Shown here one piece after another: positions 1-5,904 of a DNA stretch of 9,759 bases (the stretch's first letter is position 1; each line of letters opens with the position of its first letter). The position numbers and the translations under genes were made by a program. Below the pieces are notes generated by a model. The model searched no databases. It was not told the origin of the DNA and saw nothing but the letters and a program-made list of their open reading frames with translations. Source of the stretch: Beijerinckiaceae bacterium (GTDB taxonomy: Bacteria; Pseudomonadota; Alphaproteobacteria; Rhizobiales; Beijerinckiaceae); assembly GCA_022702195.1 (NCBI GenBank), contig JAKONB010000462.1, forward strand, positions 1-9,759, in the 5' to 3' direction.

Positions 1-168
1 CTCGCGGAAGCGATGCCAGAACCCGGCGGCCACCAGGGCGAGCAGGCCACTCGTGGCGGCGAGCTGCGCGAACCGGTCCGGATCGAGCCCGAGGATGGGC
101 TGCGTCCCGCCGGAGAGGAACAGGAGCCCCAGAACGCCCGCGAAGCCGAGGAGAACGAGGGCGGTCAC
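1..168 (-). CDS. N-terminus of a membrane-anchored protein, possibly a TIGR02281-type aspartic protease (partial)
   Basis: The frame opens with GTG at 168-166 and stays open for 56 codons to the window edge, so only the amino end is visible. The start overlaps the stop of the DUF1289 gene in a GTGA junction (168-165), which suggests translational coupling; no separate Shine-Dalgarno is visible. The protein begins with a hydrophobic helix (about residues 3-19, TALVLLGFAGVLGLLFL). A polar stretch containing LDPDRFAQLAA follows, then a second hydrophobic segment at about residues 37-50. In other Hyphomicrobiales I recall a TIGR02281 clan AA (retropepsin-like) periplasmic aspartic protease in this position, with a similar short membrane leader. 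The catalytic D-T/S-G motif would lie outside the window, so the identity is inferred from neighbourhood only. It could equally be an unrelated small membrane protein. Confidence 0.5.
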   Translation of the reverse strand, partial: MTALVLLGFAGVLGLLFLSGGTQPILGLDPDRFAQLAATSGLLALVAAGFWHRFRE

Positions 169-404
169 GGCGTCGGCGCGGGGCGGTTCGGATAGGCGCT
201 GCGCAGACGCTCCGGCAAGGCCGCCATCACGATCCGGCGCTGGGGTTCCGACATCGCGCCCCACAGGGCGATCTCGTCCCGCGTGCGGCCACATCCCTCG
301 CACAGGCCGGTCACGGCATCGAGGATGCAGACCTTGGTGCAGGGGCTCGAGGCTCGGGGGGCGGGAATCGCGCGCGGGGCAATGAGGCTCATGGGTCGGT
401 CCAT
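165..404 (-). CDS. DUF1289 domain-containing cysteine-motif protein
   Basis: This 79-residue protein has the full DUF1289 signature: SPCTKVCILD, then TGLCEGCGRTRDEIALW, then MSEPQRRIVMAALPERL. The four conserved cysteines are C22, C26, C35 and C38 (C-x3-C-x8-C-x2-C), a spacing suited to binding a metal or an Fe-S cluster. The family is small and widespread in proteobacteria; its biochemical function is not established. The first 19 residues are poorly conserved in type, so the true start may be Met5 (codon at 392-390) rather than Met1; neither has a strong ribosome binding site. It overlaps the next minus-strand gene by four bases, so the two are probably cotranscribed. The family call is secure and the function unknown. 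Confidence 0.9.
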   Translation of the reverse strand: MDRPMSLIAPRAIPAPRASSPCTKVCILDAVTGLCEGCGRTRDEIALWGAMSEPQRRIVMAALPERLRSAYPNRPAPTP

Positions 405-431
405 GCCAGTCCGATGCCGCGTCGATCAAGT

Positions 432-451
432 CCGCCCGCCGTCGCGGGCGG
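432..451 (-). terminator. GC hairpin between the glycosyltransferase-like gene and DUF1289
   Basis: CCGCCCGC (432-439) and GCGGGCGG (444-451) are perfect inverted repeats with a four-base loop. It is the second of two hairpins in the 103-base spacer. The minus-strand transcript continues ACTTGATC, which is not a U tract, so intrinsic termination is only plausible. It could also be structure in the DUF1289 leader. Confidence 0.35.
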
Positions 452-476
452 GGGCATTCCGTCGTGCGCCGTGCGA

Positions 477-499
477 GGGGGCCGCAAGGCGAGGCCCCC
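477..499 (-). terminator. Hairpin just after the glycosyltransferase-like gene stop
   Basis: GGGGGCC (477-483) and GGCCCCC (493-499) form a perfect 7-bp stem with a nine-base loop. It begins eight bases downstream of the minus-strand stop codon at 510-508. No run of U follows, so it is a probable but not classical intrinsic terminator. Confidence 0.4.
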
Positions 500-507
500 A
501 CCGCGCG

Positions 508-1371
508 TCAGGCATAAGCGGCCAACTTGGCATGGGCGCGCGTGGCGAGGGCCTGGATCAGGCCGGCCAGATCGAGGGACTTCACCGGATGATAGAATCC
601 ATATCCGTCGACCATGACCGGGCTGATGTAATTGAAGTTCTGCCATCTGCACATATCGCGACGGAATATCGTCGTGCTCAGCGCATTGATGGATTCGACG
701 GTCATGGCGTTGACCTTGGCGATCGTCGTCATGGTCACCTCGTAATGGCCGGCCCACCCGTTCCTGTAGCTCCAGTCGAGCGTCGCCAGGAGATCGGCGG
801 AGAGGCGCGCAAGCGGCATGAAGCCCATCAGCACCTGGTCCTCGGTGACCACATCCGCGCTTCGTCCGTCGCGGAGCGCGCCGACTTTCAGGGTGCTCCA
901 ATGCGGCCAGTCCGGATACATCGGAATGGTCGTGACCTGCGTGCAGAGCACATCCGCATCCGAGAACGTATTCAAATTGTGCAATTTGCCGAAACCGGAC
1001 GGCGAATAGACATCGTATTCGCAAATCCAATAATACCGATATCCGGGGAACTTGCGCCAAAATGCGAGAACGTTGAGGTCGGAATTGCCCGGGACGATTT
1101 TCAGGCTTGCTGATTTTTCTCCGTAGATCGGTAAGAAAATCTCGTCACGCGACGCGCAGACGATATGGTTGTTGTCGGGGTCTGGATTGTCGCACTCCGA
1201 CAAGAACAAATAGACATCGTAGAACTGGCCGAGGTCGGATTTTATCTGAGCGTACCGTTCGTCGGTGATCTGATTGTAGGCGTAGCTGAAAAGGACGACG
1301 CAGGTCGTTCCATCCCGTTGAGATGGCCGTGGCTCGTTCTCGGAGACGGACGGAAGCTTCATCAGGTCCAT
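508..1371 (-). CDS. Uncharacterised glycosyltransferase-like protein, low-GC gene
   Basis: This is a 287-residue protein of no named family that I can assign with certainty. Start ATG 1371 is chosen because GGAGAG lies nine bases upstream; the frame stays open to 1584 without another good start, and Met4 (1362) is an alternative. A hydrophobic strand (TTCVVLFSYAY, residues 22-32) opens the domain. Then come YYWICEYDV (113-121), PDWPHW (153-158), a GHYEV stretch (208-212) and HPVK (261-264). Together these resemble a loosely described group of bacterial hypothetical proteins treated as GT-A-like glycosyltransferases, with the E-Y-D segment in the place of a DxD metal site. There is no signal peptide or membrane segment, so it should be cytoplasmic. 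Four sampled 60-base lines (from 601, 961, 1021 and 1201) give 114 G+C of 240, about 48%, against about 73% in a cobS line. This suggests horizontal transfer. Coding status is confident; enzyme class is inferred. Confidence 0.8.
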   Translation of the reverse strand: MDLMKLPSVSENEPRPSQRDGTTCVVLFSYAYNQITDERYAQIKSDLGQFYDVYLFLSECDNPDPDNNHIVCASRDEIFLPIYGEKSASLKIVPGNSDLNVLAFWRKFPGYRYYWICEYDVYSPSGFGKLHNLNTFSDADVLCTQVTTIPMYPDWPHWSTLKVGALRDGRSADVVTEDQVLMGFMPLARLSADLLATLDWSYRNGWAGHYEVTMTTIAKVNAMTVESINALSTTIFRRDMCRWQNFNYISPVMVDGYGFYHPVKSLDLAGLIQALATRAHAKLAAYA

Positions 1372-1455
1372 GCGACTCGGCTCTCCCGGCAGGACGTCTC
1401 GATCGCTCCGTTTTGCGCGTGATGCGGGGGAAATCAACCTCTGGCCCCGGTTGCG

Positions 1456-1490
1456 AGAGGCCGGCCGCGGAGGGCGGAGTCCCGGCCTCT
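1456..1490. repeat. Inverted repeat with 9-bp arms in the cobS downstream spacer
   Basis: AGAGGCCGG (1456-1464) is exactly complementary to CCGGCCTCT (1482-1490) across a 17-base loop. The repeat lies about 120 bases beyond the cobS stop and 85 bases upstream of the next start. No T or A run flanks it, so it is not a textbook terminator. Confidence 0.45.
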
Positions 1491-1560
1491 GGAGAGGATG
1501 GCCGCGAGTCCCGGTGAAGAACCGCCCGACGCCACCCCGTCCGCGAGGCGATCGCCGGGC

Positions 1561-1604
1561 GGACCGCCGCGGTCCGTCGACCAACGGTCCCGCGATCGCG
1601 GTCC
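1561..1604 (-). terminator. Cluster of overlapping palindromes after cobS, possible terminator
   Basis: GGACCGC (1561-1567) pairs with GCGGTCC (1569-1575), and again with GCGGTCC at 1598-1604. CCGCGATCGCGG at 1590-1601 is a perfect 12-bp palindrome. The hexamer CGGTCC occurs three times, at 1570, 1585 and 1599. The cluster starts eight bases beyond the cobS stop on the minus strand, so it may fold as a terminator or 3'-end stabiliser. There is no U tract. Confidence 0.35.
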
Positions 1605-1611
1605 GGTGGTC

Positions 1612-2442
1612 TCAGGCAGGGATCGCCGCCACGAGGCCGAGCAGGGCGACGATCTCCGCCGCCTGCTGGCAGGCGCCGATCACGTCGCCGGTCTGGCCGC
1701 CGATCTTCGCACGAGCCAGGGCGGTCATCGCCAGGGCGCCGGCGGCGGCCAGGCCGATCATCAGCAGGGCGCCCGCGGCCGGCAATCCGGCGGCGATCCC
1801 GCCGAGCGTCAGCAGCAGGGCGAGGGCGGTGGCGAGGAGAAGCGCGTCGCGGCCCGGCCGGCCGACGGCGGCACCGGCCCCGTCGGCGCGGGCGGGGGGA
1901 AGCAGGACCATCGGCGCCAGGGCGGCGGTGCGCGACAGGATCGCGGCCAGGATCAGGGCCAGGGCCGCGTCGGCCCCCACCCGGTCGAGGAGGGTGGCGA
2001 GGGCGCCCATGCGCAGGGCCAGGGACAGGACCAGCGCGACCCCCCCATAGGCGCCGATCCGGCTGTCGCGCATGATCTCGAGGCGGCGGGTCAGCGTCGC
2101 CCCACCGCCGAACCCGTCGGCGACATCCGCCAGCCCATCCTCGTGCAGGGCGCCGGTGATCAGGATTCCCACGGCGATGGCCAGGGTCGCGGCGAGGAAC
2201 GGCCCCAGCCCGAGGCGCCAGCCGGCCAGCAGCGTCACGGCCCCCGGCAGGGCGAGCACCAGCCCGGCCACCGGCAGCATGCGCGGCACCCGCCGGAAAT
2301 CCGGGATGGCGTGCGGATCGCCCTCGCCGGGCAGTCGCGGCACCGGCAGGCGCGAGTAGAAGCGCAGGCAAGCGGCGAGATCGTAGCTGAGGGCCGCCCC
2401 CGGATAGACCGGCTGGGAACCGGTACGCCCGCCGCGCTCCAT
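1612..2442 (-). CDS. cobS: Adenosylcobinamide-GDP ribazoletransferase (cobalamin synthase)
   Basis: CobS is the integral inner-membrane enzyme that joins alpha-ribazole (or its 5'-phosphate) to adenosylcobinamide-GDP, releasing GMP, in the last step of adenosylcobalamin synthesis. The Pseudomonas denitrificans name is cobV. The 276-residue length is close to the family norm of about 250-270, with a short extra amino end. Family landmarks are clear: RFYSRLPVP (27-35), GALHEDGLADVADGFGG (97-113) with the acidic residues thought to bind metal and substrate, RLEIMRDSRIGAYG (120-133), and KIGGQTGDVIGACQQ (246-260). Hydrophobic helices fill residues 56-95, 134-180, 200-243 and 262-275. The start at 2442 has only a weak G-rich region upstream. 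The gene is divergent from cobT, the enzyme making its ribazole substrate, with 98 bases between starts. It looks intact. Confidence 0.96.
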   Translation of the reverse strand: MERGGRTGSQPVYPGAALSYDLAACLRFYSRLPVPRLPGEGDPHAIPDFRRVPRMLPVAGLVLALPGAVTLLAGWRLGLGPFLAATLAIAVGILITGALHEDGLADVADGFGGGATLTRRLEIMRDSRIGAYGGVALVLSLALRMGALATLLDRVGADAALALILAAILSRTAALAPMVLLPPARADGAGAAVGRPGRDALLLATALALLLTLGGIAAGLPAAGALLMIGLAAAGALAMTALARAKIGGQTGDVIGACQQAAEIVALLGLVAAIPA

Positions 2443-2456
2443 GCCAAAGCCCCGCC

Positions 2457-2485
2457 TTCACCGCCCTTGCCCCGCCCGTTATAGC
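2457..2485 (+). promoter_or_regulatory. Candidate sigma-70-type promoter for cobT
   Basis: TTCACC (2457-2462) and TATAGC (2480-2485) are separated by 17 bases, each matching four of six consensus positions. This would give a leader of about 50 bases before the cobT start at 2541. The 98-base cobS/cobT gap is too short for a cobalamin riboswitch and shows none of its conserved boxes. The match is weak and could be chance. Confidence 0.25.
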
Positions 2486-2540
2486 TCGGGCGACCGGCGG
2501 CCCGCCATCCTGGCGCGGCGCGGCCCACGGAATTTGCCCG

Positions 2541-3578
2541 ATGACCGAAACCCAGCCGGCCGGAGACGGCCCCTTCGCCGATATCCGCCGCCTCGTCGCC
2601 GAGCTTCCGGGGCCGGACCGCGCCGCGATGGCGATGGTGGCCGAGCGCGACGCGACGCTGACCAAGCCCGCCGGGGCGCTGGGGCGACTCGTACATCTGG
2701 TGAGCTGGCTCGCCGCCTGGCAGGGCAAGGGGCAGCCGACCCTGGACCGGCCCCTCGTCTGCGTCTTCGCCGGGAGCCACGGGGTCACGGCGCGGGGCGT
2801 CTCGGCCTTCCCGGACGCGGTCAACCGCCAGATGCTCGACAATTTCGCCGCCGGGGGCGGGGCGATCAACCAGATCTGCGCCGCTTACGGGCTCGGCTTC
2901 AAGGTGTTCGACCTCGCCATCGACCTGCCCACCGGCGACATCTGCATCGGCCCGGCCTTCGACGAGAAGGCCTGCGTCGCCACCATGGCGTTCGGGATGG
3001 AGGCGGTGGCCGCCGGCACCGATTGCGTGGCGCTGGGCGAGATGGGCATCGGCAACACCACCATCGCGGCGGCGATCTACGCCGCCCTCTACGGCGGCGA
3101 GCCGGCGCATTGGGTGGGGCGCGGCACCGGGGTGGACGCGCCGGGCCTCGCCCGCAAGGTCGCGGCGGTGGAGGCGGCGCTCGCGGTCCATGCCGGCCAT
3201 CTCGACGATCCGCTGGAGATCCTCGCCCGGCTCGGGGGGCGTGAGATCGCGGCGATCGCCGGGGCGATCCTGGCCGCCCGGCTGCAGCGGGTGCCGGTGG
3301 TGCTCGACGGCTACGTCGCCACTGCGGCGGCGGCGATCCTGCACGCCCTCGACCCGGCGCTCCTCGACCATTGCCTCGCCGGCCACGTCTCGGCCGAGGG
3401 CGCCCATGCCGATGTGCTCGAACGCCTCGGTCTGGTGCCGCTGCTCGCCCTCGGCATGCGCCTCGGGGAGGCGTCGGGGGCGGCCCTGGCGCTGGGCCTG
3501 CTCAAGGGCGCGCTCGCCTGCCACCGCGACATGGCGACCTTCGCGCAGGCCGGGGTGGCGGGGCGGTCCGAGGGCTGA
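2541..3578 (+). CDS. cobT: Nicotinate-nucleotide--dimethylbenzimidazole phosphoribosyltransferase
   Basis: CobT transfers phosphoribose from nicotinate mononucleotide to 5,6-dimethylbenzimidazole, giving alpha-ribazole 5'-phosphate, the lower-ligand precursor of cobalamin. The enzyme is cytoplasmic; the P. denitrificans name is cobU. The 345-residue length fits the family. Landmarks in order are KPAGALGRL (42-50), AGSHGVTARGVSAFP (77-91), EMGIGNTT (167-174), GGREIAAIAGA (232-242), VLDGYVATAAAAIL (254-267), GHVSAEGAH (281-289) and RLGEASGAALA (307-317). E310 in the last motif aligns with the catalytic glutamate of Salmonella CobT (Glu317). The start ATG has GGAA eight bases upstream. Its neighbour cobS uses the product, and the divergent layout lets the two share a control region. 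It converges on the broken kinase gene with only six bases between the two stop codons, and no terminator is visible there. Confidence 0.96.
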   Translation: MTETQPAGDGPFADIRRLVAELPGPDRAAMAMVAERDATLTKPAGALGRLVHLVSWLAAWQGKGQPTLDRPLVCVFAGSHGVTARGVSAFPDAVNRQMLDNFAAGGGAINQICAAYGLGFKVFDLAIDLPTGDICIGPAFDEKACVATMAFGMEAVAAGTDCVALGEMGIGNTTIAAAIYAALYGGEPAHWVGRGTGVDAPGLARKVAAVEAALAVHAGHLDDPLEILARLGGREIAAIAGAILAARLQRVPVVLDGYVATAAAAILHALDPALLDHCLAGHVSAEGAHADVLERLGLVPLLALGMRLGEASGAALALGLLKGALACHRDMATFAQAGVAGRSEG

Positions 3579-3584
3579 CCGGCG

Positions 3585-5134
3585 TCAGGCGGCCCGCGCG
3601 GTGGCGCCACCGCGTTTGGTCTGGGCCGCGGGCGCGACGGCCTCGCCCGGCAGGTCGATGGCCGGGAGCGTGTCCATCACCCGGCTCGCCGGGAAGGTCA
3701 CGATGACCTCAGTGCCCTCGCGGGGCTTCGACTTGAGCAGGAAGTTGCCGCCGTGGAGGTCCACGAGGCCCTTCACGATCGGCAGGCCGAGGCCCGAGCC
3801 CTGCTCGGCGGTCTTGATCGCCAGGGAGCCGCGACCGAACGAGGACATCACCGTGCCGAGTTCGTCCTCCGGGATGCCGGCCCGCTATCCTTGACGCTGA
3901 GATACTGGCCGCCCGACGAGGTCCAGCCGACCTTGATGGTGATCTCGCCGCCGGGCGGCGTGAACTTCACGGCGTTGGACAGGAGGTTGAGGGCGATCTG
4001 GCGCAGGGCCCGCTCGTCGGCCCAGAGGCGCGGCAGGCTGTCGTCCACGAAGGCGTGCAACGTCTGGCTCTTGCTGCGCGCGCGCAGGGCGATCATGTGG
4101 CGGCACTCGTCCACCGCGTAGCCGAGCTGGATCGCCTCTTCGTTGAGTTCGTAGCGGCCAGCCTCGATCCGCGACAGGTCGAGAATCTCGTTGATCAGGT
4201 TGAGGAGGTGCAGGCCGCTGTCGTGGATGTCGGCGGCGTATTCCTTGTAGGACGGCGCCACATGGGCGCCGAACACCTCGTTCTTCATCACCTCCGAGAA
4301 GCCCAGGATGGCGTTGAGCGGGGTCCGCAATTCGTGGCTCATGGTGGCGAGGAAGCGCGACTTGGCGAGGTTCGCCTCCTCGGCCCGTCGCCGCGCCTCG
4401 TCGGAATTGGCCTTGGCCTGCTCGAGCTCGCCGAAGATCGCGTCCTTCTCGGCCTGGGATTGCAGGGCTTCCACGGTGGAGGCGTAGACCCGCCGGGCGA
4501 GGCCCATGAAGAAGAACTGTCCGCCCACCACCATGGACACGAGCATGAGCGTGTCCAGGTCGTGGGAGACGAGGAGCAGGGACAAGGCCGCCGCCATGAG
4601 CGGCAGCAGGGCGGCGAGGGCCGCCGCCGGCAGGGTGGCGGCCAGCATCGTCGCCACCGCCGCCACGATGACGAGGCCGAACAGCACGAAGGTCCGGGCA
4701 TCCGCGGCGCCGATCGGGATCATCAGCCCCCAGACGATGCTCTGGAGCACCTCGGCGGCCATGAAGGTGCGGCGCCATCCCCGCACCGAGGCATCCGCCG
4801 AGGGCTGCCGCAGGAAGCGCCGGGTGAGCAGCTTGGACAGGGCGGAGGCCACGAGCAGGCAGGTCGCCCAGGCCGCCGCGATGGGCAGCGGCACCCAGAT
4901 GGCGGCGATGCCGGCCACCGCGAGGCCGAGCAGCGCCATCGGGATGAACGCCCCGTCGCGGTACTGGGCGTAGATGCGGATCAGCTCGTAGTCGAAGGCG
5001 CGTTCGAGACCGCTGGTCGAGGTCAGCCGCTCGCGCGCCGATCGCATGTCGCGTGCGACCGCCCGGCGGCGCGCCACCTCCTGCGAGGAAGGCCCCCGCC
5101 CGCGCTGAATCATCTCCACAGTCAGATCGGGCAT
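3585..5134 (-). pseudogene. PleC/DivJ-type membrane sensor histidine kinase, frameshifted in the ATP-binding domain
   Basis: The original product would be a membrane histidine kinase of about 516 residues. Numbered from ATG 5134, hydrophobic helices lie at about 63-100, 124-142, 148-190 and 195-213. A helical linker (229-258) leads to the H box MSHELRTPLNAILGFSE with phospho-acceptor H267. The HisKA sequence (HDSGLHLLNLINEILDLSRIEAGR) is typical of PleC/DivJ/PdhS kinases that work with DivK-like regulators. The N box LLSNAVKF has N387. The frame breaks at DSGP (416-419): the DNA reads CCGGCATCC where CCGGGCATCC would give the G1 box DSGPGIPEDEL, so one G is missing at about 3877-3878. The truncated product is 428 residues, ending at 3848 after nine foreign residues, without the ATP lid or the GSGLGL G2 box. 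The remainder (3585-3877) is intact in the next frame. A sequencing error is a real alternative. GTG 5137 or TTG 5275 are other possible starts; none has a good ribosome binding site. Confidence 0.85.
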
Positions 5135-5392
5135 CACCGTCTTGAGAATACGCGAAGGGGTGTCGCGGTGGTGGACGAGGCCGCGAACGTGTCGGAACAC
5201 GACGCCCCGGAGATTGCCGAGAGAGAGGTTAAGAACCGCCTTTCGGATTCGCGCGAATGCGGCGAACCCTGGCAAGGGTCACAGCCTTGTCGCGGGTCAT
5301 CCCGGTCCCCGCCCGAACAGGTGCGCTTTCGCACGCGTGTTGGGGGCCGGACGGGCTTAGCCTTGTTCTAAATCGAGATTCAGGAGGCCGGG
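5135..5392. promoter_or_regulatory. 258-base divergent upstream region of the kinase and iorAB
   Basis: This is the only space for the promoters of both the kinase (minus) and the molybdenum hydroxylase operon (plus). It contains a perfect 12-bp palindrome, ATTCGCGCGAAT (5247-5258). A small hairpin GTGCG-cttt-CGCAC (5321-5334) is flanked by AACA (5316-5319) and TGTT (5338-5341). Part of it (5135-5275) could be read as a TTG-started extension of the kinase, but codon third positions there are less GC-biased than in the gene proper. I could not define a convincing -35/-10 pair. Confidence 0.45.
5382..5387 (+). promoter_or_regulatory. Strong Shine-Dalgarno of the small iron-sulfur subunit gene
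   Basis: AGGAGG lies five bases before the ATG at 5393. It is the strongest ribosome binding site in the window and fixes the start of this gene. Confidence 0.85.
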
Positions 5393-5848
5393 ATGCAGAA
5401 GCTGACCGTCGACGGCGTGACACACGAGGTCGAGGCCGATCCCGACGTGCCCCTGCTCTGGGTCCTGCGCGACCGGCTCGACATGACCGGAACGAAATAC
5501 GGTTGCGGCATTGCCCAGTGCGGCGCCTGCACGGTCCATCTCGACGGGCAGCCGGTGCGCTCCTGCCAGACCCGCCTCGGCGATATCGGGACGGCGCAGG
5601 TCACCACCATCGCGGGCGTTTCGGGTCCGGTCGCCGAAGCGGTGCGCACCGCCTGGCGCAGCCTCGACGTGGTCCAGTGCGGCTATTGCCAGTCGGGGCA
5701 GATGATGTCGGCGATCGGCCTCCTGTCCGGTACGCCCAAGCCCACCGATGCGGATATCGACGGTGCCATGGACGGCAATGTCTGTCGCTGCGGCACCTAT
5801 CAGCGCATCCGGGCGGCGATCCACGAGGCGTCCCGCATCCTCGCCTGA
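5393..5848 (+). CDS. iorA: [2Fe-2S] small subunit of an IorA-type molybdenum hydroxylase
   Basis: This 151-residue protein is the electron-transfer subunit of a xanthine-oxidase-family enzyme. The amino half is a plant-type ferredoxin domain with C38, C43, C46 and C58 (C-x4-C-x2-C-x11-C, within CGIAQCGACTVHLDG). The carboxy half is the helical [2Fe-2S] domain with C96, C99, C131 and C133 (CGYC, then CRC). All eight ligands are present and length is normal. The best named relative is isoquinoline 1-oxidoreductase subunit alpha; similar pairs serve as aldehyde or other N-heterocycle dehydrogenases, so the substrate is open. It has no signal peptide. The large subunit, encoded 56 bases downstream, carries a Tat signal, so this subunit is probably exported bound to it. 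The strong AGGAGG site suggests high expression. Confidence 0.92.
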   Translation: MQKLTVDGVTHEVEADPDVPLLWVLRDRLDMTGTKYGCGIAQCGACTVHLDGQPVRSCQTRLGDIGTAQVTTIAGVSGPVAEAVRTAWRSLDVVQCGYCQSGQMMSAIGLLSGTPKPTDADIDGAMDGNVCRCGTYQRIRAAIHEASRILA

Positions 5849-5904
5849 ACGACCCGCCGCGCCGTCTCGCCTGTCAGTCCGCCGCACGCCGAATGGAGCC
5901 CGCC

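Larger units (their letters stand above)
1372..1611. other. 240-base non-coding spacer rich in inverted repeats
   Basis: This stretch separates the cobS stop from the start of the glycosyltransferase-like gene. The glycosyltransferase frame remains open up to 1584, but I see no better start than 1371. The 3' part of the spacer is packed with GC palindromes. It probably holds the end of the cobS transcript and the promoter of the low-GC gene; no convincing -35/-10 pair could be read. Confidence 0.6.

Noticed and set aside
1145..2869. A 574-codon minus-strand frame spanning cobS and the spacer
   Set aside because: It is a shifted-frame shadow rich in R, P, A and G with no recognisable domain, and it overlaps the well-supported cobS and cobT genes.
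2235..3524. A 429-codon minus-strand frame opposite cobT
   Set aside because: It is antisense to a complete cobT carrying its catalytic glutamate, and shows only repetitive charged composition with no motifs.
5135..5275. Extension of the kinase to a TTG start at 5275
   Set aside because: There is no ribosome binding site, the start codon is rare, and third-position GC bias is weaker than in the body of the gene. It is kept only as an alternative start.
4055..5371. A 438-codon plus-strand frame opposite the kinase
   Set aside because: It is a shadow of the kinase coding strand, with H, E, G and R-rich composition and no domain.
5257..5904. Upstream extension of the large-subunit frame to 5257
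   Set aside because: It would overlap the whole small-subunit gene in another frame. The Tat signal and the GGAG site place the start at 5905.
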